DNA from: Brassica napus
Lineage: Eukaryota > Streptophyta > Magnoliopsida > Brassicales > Brassicaceae
Reading direction: 5' to 3'
Assembly (NCBI RefSeq): GCF_020379485.1
Contig: NC_063452.1
Location: 35,735,608 to 35,799,607 of the forward strand
DNA: 64,000 bases
The stretch's first letter is position 1. Every line of letters starts with the position of its first letter. The notes under the pieces are model-generated. The model was not told the origin of the DNA. It was given only the letters and a program-made list of their open reading frames with translations, and made no database searches. The position numbers and the translations under genes were made by a program. Positions 45,997-56,884 of the stretch are shown piece after piece.

Positions 45997-47344
45997 TGAT
46001 ACCACTCAAATTACCCTAAGGAGTGATTTATACTCTCAAATAAGAGGTCGAGTTGTTGTACTTAGGGATCAAATTAAAAGGGAGCTAGGGAACCAAAGAA
46101 ATCTAATATGATTTGTTAAGCAGGATGTTTTAATGATTTAAATGTAAATTGCAGTTTTTAATCAAGCAAGTGTTTGCTCAATTGATTGGTTGAGGTTTTG
46201 GTGTTTAAAAGGAAATAGCTAGACTTAGGGTTTTTATTCAGGAAACTTGGGATTGTAATCCTACAGATGCCTAATGAGTTGCATGCATGATAATGTAAAA
46301 CTCAACTACTTAGTCAACAAATCTTTCAGCTTTCGCATTTTTGGACTTGTCTATTAACTAGATCTAATGATCTCAACTATCGTTTGTCGATCAATTAGAA
46401 AGTGTCGATCGATGATCCTAGAGGGATATCGATCGATTCACCTTTCGCTCCGTCGATCGATTCACCTTTCGCTCCGTCGATCGATTATTCAATAATAATA
46501 TCGATCAACGCGCTTCTAGTTAAGCTTTATGCGCGGGTTGAATGGTAGCTTACTAAGCTCACTAGCTCAACTCTCGCCTTACTCATAGCAAGAAACTTAG
46601 CTCAGTTAGAATGTTTTCAGGATGAGAATGAAGCTCTCGCTTTTATCTATCAATCCTAGAGCAAGTTCTAGGTAGCTAATCTAGAAACATGCATTAATGA
46701 ACAATCCTAAGGACAATGACCACAACTCAGCAATCTATAGTTGGAGCTAATCCCTCCTAACCTATTTAAACCCTAAAATCTAACAATGAAACTACTCAGA
46801 CATGGTTAAGCAATTCATAACAGCAATTAGGTAAAAAACTTCATTAAAATAGTAAATAGATATTAATGGAGTTCCAATCACAAATTATAACTTTGAATCT
46901 TCTCTCCAATCTATGAAAATCCTAGAAAACCTTTCTCTGAAAAATAATAAAACAAGAAAGCACAGAAAAGCACACTTTGCCACTAACATGGTGGCAAAGC
47001 TTATAAAATTAGTTTAAAACTCGTCAGGGGTAATCTTGTAAATTGGTGAAAACTTGGGCTTCAAGTTGGATGTGATCAAACGGGCTTTCTGCGTGCTTCG
47101 CTGTTGATCGATGTCAAGACATGAACATCGACCGATTATTCCTTTTCATTATCGACCGATGGTCGAGCTCGATGGTCATGTCGGGTGCTTGCTCCAAATA
47201 TCTCCAAAATGCTCCAAAATCATCACTTATCTCCAAATCACTCATGATCCTATGAATATTCTAAATAGACTCTATAATATAATAATTACTAGTTAAAACA
47301 CTTATAAACCATGGATAAAAGTGGGTCAAATCCTTGGTCTATCA
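45997..47344 (-). repeat. 3' LTR of the SID element
   Basis: Plus strand starts TGATACCACTC and ends GGTCTATCA. 1348 bp, against 1336 in the partner LTR. A 24-bp unit is present one extra time. Confidence 0.9.
46405..46508. repeat. 24-bp phased octamer array, five members
   Basis: Octamers start at 46405, 46429, 46453, 46477 and 46501 (the last TCGATCAA). The third and fourth units are identical over 24 bp, a recent one-unit duplication relative to the partner LTR. Confidence 0.95.
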
Positions 47345-48639
47345 ACTCCCCCAGACTAACCCTTTTGCTTGTCCTCAAGCAAAACAAACAGACAGTCTCT
47401 CTGAAAGAGGTTTGAAAACACCAGGGACTCACATGATTTAAAACTTAGAATCATCACCTCTACAATATTGCAATCCACATCTAAAAAGTCCTAATCACAA
47501 AAGCACATTATACCATATCCTAGCTTAGCAACCAAATTCATCTAGCCAACAACTTAGCAAATCTTGTCTGACACTCCCCTCTATCAACCTCATTTCTTAG
47601 CATAAATAAAAGTGTAGGCTTTACCTTGGGGGTATCGATCACAGGATGCAAGGACTTTCAAACAAGTATATGGACCTGCAGGTAAACATTAGTTTCTATC
47701 CTCTCTCTCTACTAATTTTCTCTTCTAGTCAAAGTCTGCTTATACTTGCAAGATCATTGACCAGGATCGGACAGACTTCCATGAATTAAGCCTTAATGGT
47801 GGTTGCCACCAAGTCATGTTCACTTCTTTTTTACTTATATCCTAGGATTATTTGTGAAGTAAGCCTTAATGGTTGTAGCCACCAAGTTTGTTCTAATCCT
47901 TTACCTATAGAATTCTTATGAAGCAAGCCTTAATAGTTGTAGCCACCAAGTCATGTTCGAATTTCTTCCTAATAAATCTCTAATAGATATATATAATAAT
48001 AATTTTTTTTCTTACAATTCGAAAATAGAGAGAGAAAAGGTGATTAATCTATCTACACAAGGCTTTACCTTCCAGACTTGTTTGAAGAATCCGATCACAT
48101 GTATACCAAGCCCCAAGACAAGCAGTTGTGTCAAGTTTAGTGTTGGAGGTCAGCTTTGGTTCCTTCAAACAATCTCAGCAAGTGTGAATAGTTGACAGGT
48201 TGATCCACTTTAGTATCTTTAGTACTATCTGCAATCAGTAAGTCTAGAATTGTGCTAAAGAGTGGTTAGATAACAAGCAAAAATCTAAAAGTCCATTATC
48301 CCCTTCTTGACTCAATAAAAACTTTTTGATAACTAATTCATAAGGACTCAATCTAACAAGTTAGAACGATATACCAGACCGCAATGGATGTCGACCGATG
48401 TAAGGATGTTGATATCGGTCGCGGCAGGTTAGGCAGTGTCGATCGATGTCGACAGCTTCTCGTCGGTTGATACTCACGGCAATCGTCTACTCTGATCTTT
48501 TTTTTTATGACCTGATATAATTAAAAACCAACATAAATAGTATATCAATAAAAACTAGATAAATATTACCTAATAGTGGGTTGCCTCCCACTCAGCGCTT
48601 TGTTATAGTCATTTAGCTTGACTTTGGAAGTGATTGGGC
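47345..48639 (-). other. SID element 3' spacer with polypurine tract
   Basis: Minus strand AAAAGGGTTAGTCTGGGGGAG at 47345-47366 is the polypurine tract. Three diverged copies of a unit with CCTTAATGG and GCCACCAAGT start near 47788, 47861 and 47925. A CT-rich stretch lies near 47698. No coding pattern. Confidence 0.7.
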
Positions 48640-51178
48640 TAGTAGTGTTGAAAGCTTGGACTTGTTGGAAAACAAGTGTCCATCTCTTCTCTGCGCTTGT
48701 TGAACCATGTACCAGTGAAGTCTCTCATTGCTTCATCCCCTCTGCGCCATTTTTCCTTCATTGTTGCAGTTGTGTTTTCCATTCTCTGCAATCTATCTTC
48801 AAGACTCTCAAGGTTGAACTGATGTCTTCTTACTGTGCCGTAAGTGTCAGCTGAGATCTCCTCTCCATGGTGATGTGTTTAAGACATTTCTGATGTCACC
48901 TTTGGTACTAGCCGGCCTTAGTTTGTAGCGTCGTCGACCGATGTCTGTCTACGAATGTCGGTCGATATGTTGTTGCGTCCGTCGATCGATGTGGATGCAT
49001 CTGGTCGACAGGTAATGTAACTCTGAATCTCCACCAATTCCCCTTGTACAGCTTCAATCTTGGAAGTCAAAGCACTAATGCTAAGATCCATTGGGAAATA
49101 GATGTCATCACATCTCCCATCTAGCCTCTCTTCTGTAGTGTCCAGAGCTCTATAGACCTCTGCTACCAACTGATCTATCTCTTCTCTGGTGTGAAAATCT
49201 TGTTGAGACTTCATCGGATGTGAGTGTGGTGGACTATTGTCGACCGATGCTGGTGAGTGTTGATCGATCGATGGTGGGAAGCGACTATCGAGCGATGCAT
49301 GTTGTCTTCTGTTGATCGATGTATGGCGAGAAACGTCGGTCGCTTTCTGAATTCTGGCTATGTCTTGCCTCATCTCTTCCATGCATGTAGTTAACCAACC
49401 GATGCTATCATTCAGTGGATGGTAGACACCATCAAGCTTCATCTGGAAATCACCTTCATACTTCTCTTGGGCACCACAGACTCCATAAAACATCTCATTG
49501 ATCTCGTCCTTGGTGTAGATCTTTGGTACCAGCTTCGTCTATGTGTATGAGCTAGCATGTTCAGGAAGACATATGTAGCCTGGCTCATCTTTCGAAGCTC
49601 TTTCCAGAAGTCTTTTGATATCTCTGTTGTGAACACGTATGGTGTGTCCCTCTAGATCTCTAGTGTATCCCTATTCATCTCTGTAGACTCCATACTCATT
49701 TTTCTCTTCCCAGTAGAATTTTCTGGTACTGTGGGAATCAAAGGCCCTTCTGCCGAATTCTGGACGTCTGTCGACCGATGTTGGGACGTCAACGTCAATC
49801 GATGGTCGAGTGGGATTGTGAGATCTGTGTTCGAAGCTTTTGTCTATGCCACCAGCTGCGTCATAGAACTCTTTTGTATCTTTTTGTTGGTATTCTGGAA
49901 TGTTGCGTTGATGTATGAACAAATTTTCTGCTCCATTGGTTGTCTGAAGGATGTCTGCTATATATTTTCGAGATACGTTCAGTATACGTCCATCTATTTC
50001 TCTTGCGTAGCCATCTGGATCCCTGAAAATACCAAATTCGTCTGGAGTTAGATATTCGTTATCAAATTTATCTTTTTCGCTAACAGTGGTTTTTGGTTTA
50101 GAGCGGATGTCGATCGATGTTGTATGGGCGACGTTGATCGATGTTGAAGGATTTATGTCGATCGATGGACGACTTGCTCTGTCGATCGGATGATTGTATC
50201 GTGTTCTTCCCCAAGCAGCTTCTGATCGATGTTGATCTGTTTCATCGCGTCTTTGCATGTTGAGAAGTTTCTCATATGTGAAACCTTCATGTAGTTCATC
50301 TTCTCCTGGCTCATACATTGCTAATTCTTCTACATAGCTTTCGTGATGGTGATCATCTGCCCAACTGCCAATCGAGTAGTCTCCCTCTCGCACTTGGTTG
50401 ACTTCTGCGTCGATCGATGAGTAGTTGGCAATGTCGGTCGAAGCTCGTTTCCGGTTTCTCTGATGAGGTTGAGTATCGATCGATGGTGAGACTATCATGT
50501 CGATCGAAGGTGCATTCCTTTTCCAAGAGGAATGATGTAGAAGTGTATCTTCCTCTTCAAGGATGGCTTTGTACTCAGTAGCTCGTTCATCCTCATAGTC
50601 TTCATCATACTCTTCTGTATGCATGTTTTGTCTAGTGTATGCGGCGATAGTGGGGTTGTAGTAGTCGTTCTCCCAATCATCTGGACAACTATCGGCCGAT
50701 TCGTCCTGGGGTTTGTCAGTCGATGTCTGAGTGTCACCATCGATCGATGTTGCAGTGTGCGTTTCGATCGACGTCGAGTATTCTGTCTCGTATTCCACTC
50801 CACAGTGGCAAGCTGCAATGATTCCTGGATCAATGATTCTTCTGGAGGACGTCTGTGGCTTCTTTACTGGAATGGGGTCATAGTGGGTTTGAGGATCTAT
50901 GAGAGTCAAGCACAACTGATTGGATTGCAGGTTGCATAATGCTCCTACTATTGACAACAAGGCTCTCCCAAGCAATAGAGAAGAGTTCCAGTTTAGCTTG
51001 ATGTCCAGGACATGGAAATCAACCGGAACTAGGGCATTACCAATTTGCACCTCTAGTCCCTCACAATTCCTCCTGAATTCCTCCGAGAACAGTCCACAAA
51101 AGTGAACAATTCGTTGGAAGGCTCCACCTGTAGATCCAGATGGTCTGCCATAACTCTAGGTAGGATGATGACTGATGC
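48640..51178 (-). pseudogene. Protease C-terminus and SID ORF, element D
   Basis: Best preserved copy, minus strand. The 51050-49671 frame runs 459 codons. It starts in the protease end (FHVLDIKLNWNSSLLLGRAL), then octads (TSIETHTA, TSIDGDTQ), acidic Tyr-rich blocks (EEYDEDYEDERATEYK), a further octad tract and module 1 (DEFGIFRDPDGYAREIDGRI near 50040). Module 2 spans the stop at 49671 (NEYGVYRDE, stop, GYTRDLEGHTIRV). The 49493-48918 frame holds more octads and the [14 protein letters not shown] segment. The end is divergent but keeps RRGDEAMRDFTGTWF and MDTCFP before the stop at 48640. Strongly acidic and hydrophilic overall; no known enzyme motif. Confidence 0.8.
50110..50189. repeat. 24-bp phased octamer array, element D coding region
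   Basis: TCGATCGA 50110, TTGATCGA 50134, TCGATCGA 50158, TCGATCGG 50182, every 24 bp. Further in-phase sets start at 51662, 51686 and 51710. Confidence 0.93.
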
Positions 51179-53624
51179 TCATGTGTCGCACAAGGCATGT
51201 GGGAACTCAATACCCTTCACCGTGCATGGTATTGCGAATTGCCCAGGATCACTCGTCTTCTTCAATGTAACCATCTTCCTCATCTTTTCTCTAGCTTCAC
51301 AGAACATTGTTTTGATGTCTTCTTCTTTCTCCCTTGTCTCTATGTAGAACATCCACAATCTGTGAGTATAATAAGTCTCCTCGAACGGCTTATCTATAGG
51401 AATCCTGAAGACTCTTTTTCGGAAACTTTTCTTTTCCTTATCATTGGCCCCCCTCTTCAGATGCTTCTCCACTTTTTCCTTTCTTTTCCTTAGGGTTCTT
51501 CCCATAGGAACCCTATCGACTTCCATCGAATCTTCTCCATCATCTGAAGGTATCCTGACGGTCTCTGGTGGGTTTTCTGAAGGTTTGGGTTTGGGCCTGA
51601 GTGCGTTAAGACGTGCAACGTCTATCTTTGGCATCTGCACTCGGTACGTAATAGGTGCTCGTCGATCGATGGGCGCTGGAGGTTGTCGATCGATGTCGAC
51701 ATCTGTTTGTCGATCGATGGGGGTAGCAGTATGTCGAGCGATTCTGACGTTATCAGGGTTGGGAGGATGTGGGTGTTTTACAGCGAACTCCTCGTGAGTC
51801 AGAATCCTCACGGCATTGCAAGATGCGATTGACTCCGTAAGATGCGATTGACTCCGTAGGTGTCATCGATCGAAGCTCTGGAGATCCCATCGATCGATTT
51901 GGGCTGGGGACCGTCGATCGATGTGCATGGTCTGGCGTCGATCGACACCAGTGCGATCCGCCGAAGCTCATCAGACTTTCTACTTTGAAATCTCCTTCTT
52001 GCAGCTTCTCTTCCTTCACCACTTGCCATAAATCATCCCCAATGATGGCATTCACGTGGTGTTTCGTCACATCATCTCCTACCCCTCTTGTCAAGGCTTC
52101 TTGCCTCTTAACAGCTTCTCCTATCTGAACAACCTGCATCTCCAGCTTCTTCACATTGATGCTCAAAGTTTCAAACTTTGTGTTCAAGTTGGTGTAGACA
52201 GGATCAATCTTCCCATTGAAGTCCACTGTCATGCGCTGTTGTGCCTCAAGAACCCTATCAAGCATCTCTTCAATCTTGCTCTCTTGAGTAGGCGGCGGTG
52301 GCTTCTGGTAGTAGGAATTTACATAACTCATGTTGTTGATGTAGTTGTTGCTGTAGGGTTTCTGGTACTGCGAACTCTGGTTGAAATTTCCCCAATTTCC
52401 ATAGGAATTTCTGATTCCACCAATGAAATTCACCTCTTCTTCTTCCTCTGCTCTACCCTCTGTGTCTACAGCTTCTGTATCTTTAACCAAGCAGACCTGC
52501 TTCCTAAGAAGCTTGTGAACACTATCTAGCTTTGCCTTCACCTCATCCATCTGATCATTCTCAAGGATGGTGGCATACTTTTTTCTCTCAAAATCAGTGT
52601 TCTTGGTGATGTTGCTAGATGCTAGGTTTTCAATGACCTTCACTGCCTCCTCTGGAATCCTGGTGTTGAAGTTCCCATTGCTGGAAGCATCAAGAGCCAT
52701 CTGGTACTGCACCGCGATACCTCTGTAAAAAGTACTGAGCAGTTGTACTTCATTGAATCTGATCCTAGAGCCTCTGAATGATTCTGCAGGCTCCTGAGAG
52801 AAAGTAGCGATCTTGCTCCTCAAGTCTTCAGCACGTGCTTCATCAAAGAAATTGCATAAGAATGCATTCTTGATGTCGCTCCAGGATGTGAGAGATCATG
52901 GTGGTAGCTGCTTAAGCCAATGCGAAGCTTCTCCAGCAAGAGAGAACTTGAAGAGCTTGCATAGGAGATAATCCTCAGGGACTCCCTTGACTTTAATAGC
53001 AGATATCAGATCCTCGAACCTCTCCAGATGGTCCATAGGATGCTCGTGAGATAATCCATGGTAGGGTATCTGTCCCACGAGCGTGTAGTACTGCACCTTC
53101 AACTCGAAATCCCTCTGAATAGTGGGAGGACGAATGGCTGATCTGTTGGTGTTGAACTCATCTGGATGGTTGTAGTCAGCCAACGTCTTGGGTCGTGCAA
53201 CCTCATCTACAGGTAGAGTAGTTCCTGTAGCATTAGCATCAGAATCAGGGATTGCAGCCCCCTGAGCATCTATCCTCTGACCTGCTGCATTACGCAGATG
53301 ACCTTCCTGGTCATGGAGGTCTCCTCTCTCATCTCGAACAAGTATCAAAGTTGCAACCATGTCTCGCGGCTCAGTATCGATCGATGTCGGATGGATGATG
53401 TCGGTCGATGGAAGATGTGTGTCTTCGGTTGACGGTGGTGAGCGAGTATCGATCGACGGGACTAATGTCTGGGTCGACGGTGGTTGAACGAAATCGAGAG
53501 ACAAACATGTGTTGTTGACGATCGATGAGGAGTGCGCTTCTTTGCGGATTGAACGCTCCAAACTTGCAAGATCTGGTGAGAATAGCAGTTTAGTTTCCTT
53601 GTTGCTTCTAGTAGTGCTGGACAT
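51179..53624 (-). pseudogene. Gag and protease N-terminus, element D
   Basis: Gag starts at ATG 53624 (MSSTTRSNKETKLLFSPD), with an octad tract, DYNHPDEFNTNRSAIRPPTI, YYTLVGQIPYHGLSHEHPMD and LAGEASHWLKQLPP. A single in-frame TGA at 52898-52896 follows, then NAFLCNFFDEARAEDLRSKI to 51753. A 19-bp direct repeat (51821-51839, 51840-51858) shifts the frame. The next frame (51811-51179) runs MRILTHEEFAVKHPHPP to ALCDT. The Gly codon of the protease DTG is a TGA, ending the frame at 51179. The Asn/Gln-rich gag tail (YSNNYINNMSYVNSYY) lacks a zinc knuckle. Confidence 0.85.
51866..51945. repeat. 24-bp phased octamer array in gag, HRS-type frame
   Basis: TCGATCGA at 51866, 51890, 51914 and 51938, exactly 24 bp apart. 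The gag frame reads CRSTPDHA, HRSTVPSP, NRSMGSPE, LRSM here, not S-I-D. Confidence 0.93.
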
Positions 53625-53700
53625 GTACCTGAAAATCCAAGAAAAAAAAATTTGTGTCAGAAACTTAACAAAAATTAGTTTGAATAGGCGATCAAAGCTC

Positions 53701-53720
53701 CCCAGCAATGACGCCAAATT
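53701..53720 (-). other. Primer-binding site of element D
   Basis: The minus strand reads AATTTGGCGTCATTGCTGGG beside the LTR, the Athila-type site with two changes. Confidence 0.8.
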
Positions 53721-55056
53721 TGATACCACTCAAATTACCCTAAGGAGTGATTTATACTCTCTCAAATAAGAGGTCGAGTTGTAGTACTTGGAAACGAATT
53801 CACAGGGAGCTAGGGAACCTAAGAAATCTAATATGATTTGTTAAGCAGGATGTTTTAATGATTTAATTGTAAATTCCAGTTTTTAATCAAGCAAGTGTTT
53901 GCTTAATTGATTGGTTGAGGTTTTGGTGCTTAACAGGAAATATCTAGACTTAAGATTTTTATTCAGGATACTTGGGATTAATATCCTACAGATGCCTAAT
54001 GAGTTACATGCATGATAATGTAAAGTTCAACTACTTAGTCAACAAGTCTATCAGCTTTCGCATGTTTGGACTTGTCTATTAACTAGATCTAATGACCTCA
54101 ACTATCATTTGACGATCAATTAGAAAGTGTCGATCGATGATCCTATAGGGATATCGATCGATTCACCTTTCGCTCTGTCGATCGATTATTCAATAATAAT
54201 ATCGATCGAGGCGCTTCTAGTTAAGCTTTATGCGCGGGTTGAATGGTAGCTTACTAAGCTCACTAGATCAGCTCTCGCCTTACTCATAGCAAGAAACCTA
54301 GTTCAGTTAGAATATTTTCAGTATGAGAATGAAGCTCTCGCTTTTATCTATCAATCCTAGGGCACGTTCTAGGTAGCTAATCTAGAAACATGCATTAATG
54401 AACAATCCTATTGACATTTACCACAACTCAGCAATCTATAGTTGGAGCTAATCCCTCCTAACCTATTTAAACTCTAAAATCTAACAATGGAACTACTCAT
54501 ACATGGCTAAGCAATTCAAAACAACAATTAGGTAAGAAAACTTCATTAGAATAGTAAATAGATATTAAAGGAGTTCCAATCACAAATTATAACTTTGGAT
54601 CTTCTCTCCAATCTATCAAAATCCTAGAAAACCTGGCTGTGAAAAATAATAAAACAAGAAAGCACAGAAAAGCACACTTTGCCTCTAACATGGTGGCAAA
54701 GCTTATATAATTAGGTTAAAACTCGTCAGGGGTAATCTTGTAAATTGATGAAGACTTGGGCTTCAAGTTGGCTGTGACCAAACGGGCTTTCTGTGTGCTT
54801 CGCTGTCGATCGATGTCAAGACATGAACATCGATCGATTATTCATTTTCATTATCGACCGATGGTCGAGCTCGCGGTCGAGCTCGATGGTCATCTCAGGT
54901 GCTTGCTCCAAATATCCAAAATGCTCCAAAATCATCACTTATCTCCAAATCACTCCTGATCCTATAAATATTCTAAATAGACTCTATAATATAATAATTA
55001 CTAGTTAAAACACTTATAAACCATGGATAAAGGTGGGTCAAATCCATGGTCTATCA
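53721..55056 (-). repeat. 5' LTR of element D
   Basis: Minus strand TGATAGACCATGG to GAGTGGTATCA. The octamer array is at 54130, 54154, 54178 and 54202. A polypurine-tract sequence lies on its outer (right) side. Confidence 0.9.
54130..54209. repeat. 24-bp phased octamer array in an LTR
   Basis: Four perfect TCGATCGA at 54130, 54154, 54178 and 54202. Confidence 0.95.
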
Positions 55057-55169
55057 ACTCCCCCAGACTTACCCTTTTGCTTGTCCTCAAGCAAAACAAA
55101 CAGACAGTCTCTCTGAAAGAGGTTTGAAAACAGCAGTGAGCAGGTATATCTTTCTACTTTGTTAATATC
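55057..55169. other. Junction of two SID-family 3' ends
   Basis: 55057-55137 repeats the minus-strand 3' internal end seen at 47345-47430 (polypurine tract and CTCAAGCAAAACAAACAG). From about 55138 it becomes plus-strand 3' region (GTGAGCAGGTATATC, as near 19310). A recombination joint. Confidence 0.65.
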
Positions 55170-56160
55170 ACTCCAATTACCCTAAGGAGTGACTTTTACT
55201 CTCCTAAATAAGAGGTTCAGATGTATTACTTAGGAATCGAATCCACAAAGACTCTAGGATTATACAATAGATTTGTAGTTTTCGAAGTAATGCTAGACGG
55301 TTATGAATAAAGTAGTAAAGCTAAGGTTTGGTGAGCAAGGTAGTTGTTCAGATGATTGGTTTTAGGTTTTAAACAATTAAAGATAAATAGCTAGATTCAG
55401 GTGATTTTTCAGGTATGACAAGTATACCTTCTATGAATTATTAGGAGTTTATAAATATTAATTGTTCTTGAACTCAAACTTAATTTATAATCTATCAACT
55501 TCCGTTTGTTTAGATTATCCACTTTCTAGATCTTTGATCTCAACTTCCGTTTGTTAATCAAGAGAAAGTGTCGATTGATTATTCTATATGAATATCGATC
55601 GATACACCTTTCAAAACATCGATCGATGTTTATTCTAGCAGGCTTTACGAATGGGTTTGATAGGTTCTCTAATCTCCTAGACCAACTTCCGTGTGTATCT
55701 AGTTAATTAGATAATACTAGTTTAGTTTCAGGTAATTAACCAAGCTTCCGCTTGCGCTAATTAATCCTAAGACCTAGGTTCAGGGTGATCAAGCCTAGAC
55801 TTAACAATAGAACAACTAGATGAAAAACTATTTAATTTGCTAATTAATATTCATTTCACCAGCACATAGATCAACCTTTGAAGAACCCTAAATCTAACAG
55901 TAAGACTACTCAGACATATTCATAAGAAACATTATGATGGTTTAAATAATACTCAATAATACAAATATGAAAAGCAAACAAAGTAGAGTAACAGAACAAG
56001 GGAGTTTAAGATCTTCTCTGTGTATGAAGTTCAGATCTCTCTCTCCAATCCTAAGCTCTCTTCCTAAGTGTAGAAAATGTTTTCCTCCAAAATGTATCTC
56101 TCTAAAAGTCTGTGTCTAGGTAAAACATGAAAAACCCTAACAAATAGCCTAATAGGCAGC
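55170..56160 (-). repeat. SID-family LTR, third subfamily, truncated
   Basis: The left edge ATATCACTCCAATTACCC is the LTR end of the family on the minus strand. Octamers at 55571, 55595 and 55619 keep the 24-bp phase. The U3 start is missing on the right. Overall similarity to the other LTRs is low, so an older subfamily. Confidence 0.7.
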
Positions 56161-56212
56161 CAGGGAGTTATGGTTCAAATCTTGGAATTTCTGGGTAAAA
56201 ATCGTAATTTCC

Positions 56213-56587
56213 TTAAGTTGGCTTCGTGGATGGCTTGTAGACGGCAATCTTATCGGCTTCAAAATCCGAAGCTCTATTGAAAGGACCGGGGATTCGGATA
56301 GCAACGTGGTTGGGAATGCTGTATTTTTCTCTCCATCCTTCAACTACCTTTACTCCTATCACCAAGACGGAACCGATTTGTAGAGACCCTTCCATCTCCG
56401 GGATCAGCGGCGAGCTCTCAGCTTCTGTAACATCGACCGACTTCGGGCTCTCCACTTCCACCATCAGATCTAAGGAGGGAGTGGAGGAATCTACAGATCT
56501 GAGGGGTTCACTCTCATTATTTTTCCTTGATCTAACTCTACTTCCTATGGAGGATAGATCTAGAGGATGGCTAGGTTCGTCACTCAT
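56213..56587 (-). pseudogene. Tat-type extra ORF, N-terminal fragment
   Basis: Minus strand from ATG 56587 (MSDEPSHPLDLSSIG). Ser/Glu-rich head, then YSIPNHVAIRIPGPFNRASD and KIAVYKPSTKPT, after which it stops. The IP-GPFNR-SDF-IA-Y pattern resembles N-termini of plant transposon proteins related to the antisense ORF at 34492. The core domain is lost at the junction with the LTR. Family call moderate. Confidence 0.5.
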
Positions 56588-56884
56588 CCTAGAAGTCGAA
56601 AACCGAGAGTAGAGTCTAAGTAAGGAGTTCAAAAGAAGCCCTAAATAACTGGAGAAGGGAAATCAAATTAATTACATGATTCAAAGGAGCGAGTACATTC
56701 GAGATCTGAAGATGCATGGAGAGATCGCCGAAATCTAGAGAGAGAGAGAGGAAAGAGGAAACTGAAAAGATTTGAGAAACGATAAAAGGAAAAGATGAGG
56801 TGAAAACCTCAAGAAATCTTTTCACGCTTCTCGAGAAATTTGTCACGTGCAAGGACGCGCCTTGAAACATCACTTAATGACATG
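56588..56884. other. Upstream part of the Tat-type fragment
   Basis: Contains a GA-rich stretch near 56735-56765 and reaches the left end of the solo LTR. No ORF with motifs. Confidence 0.5.

Larger units (their letters stand above)
45997..55056 (-). mobile_element. SID-family element, LTR to LTR
   Basis: 9060 bp. Two LTRs in the same minus orientation flank a primer site (53701-53720), gag, protease, SID ORF, a 3' spacer and a polypurine tract at 47345-47366. It inserted into the SID ORF of copy C on the left (flank GAAAC). The right flank is not a target duplication but another polypurine-tract end, so the right LTR is shared with a truncated second copy. No reverse transcriptase or integrase. 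Confidence 0.82.

Noticed and set aside
45992..55061. Target-site duplication for element D
   Set aside because: GAAAC on the left and ACTCC on the right do not match, and the right flank is polypurine-tract sequence of another copy.
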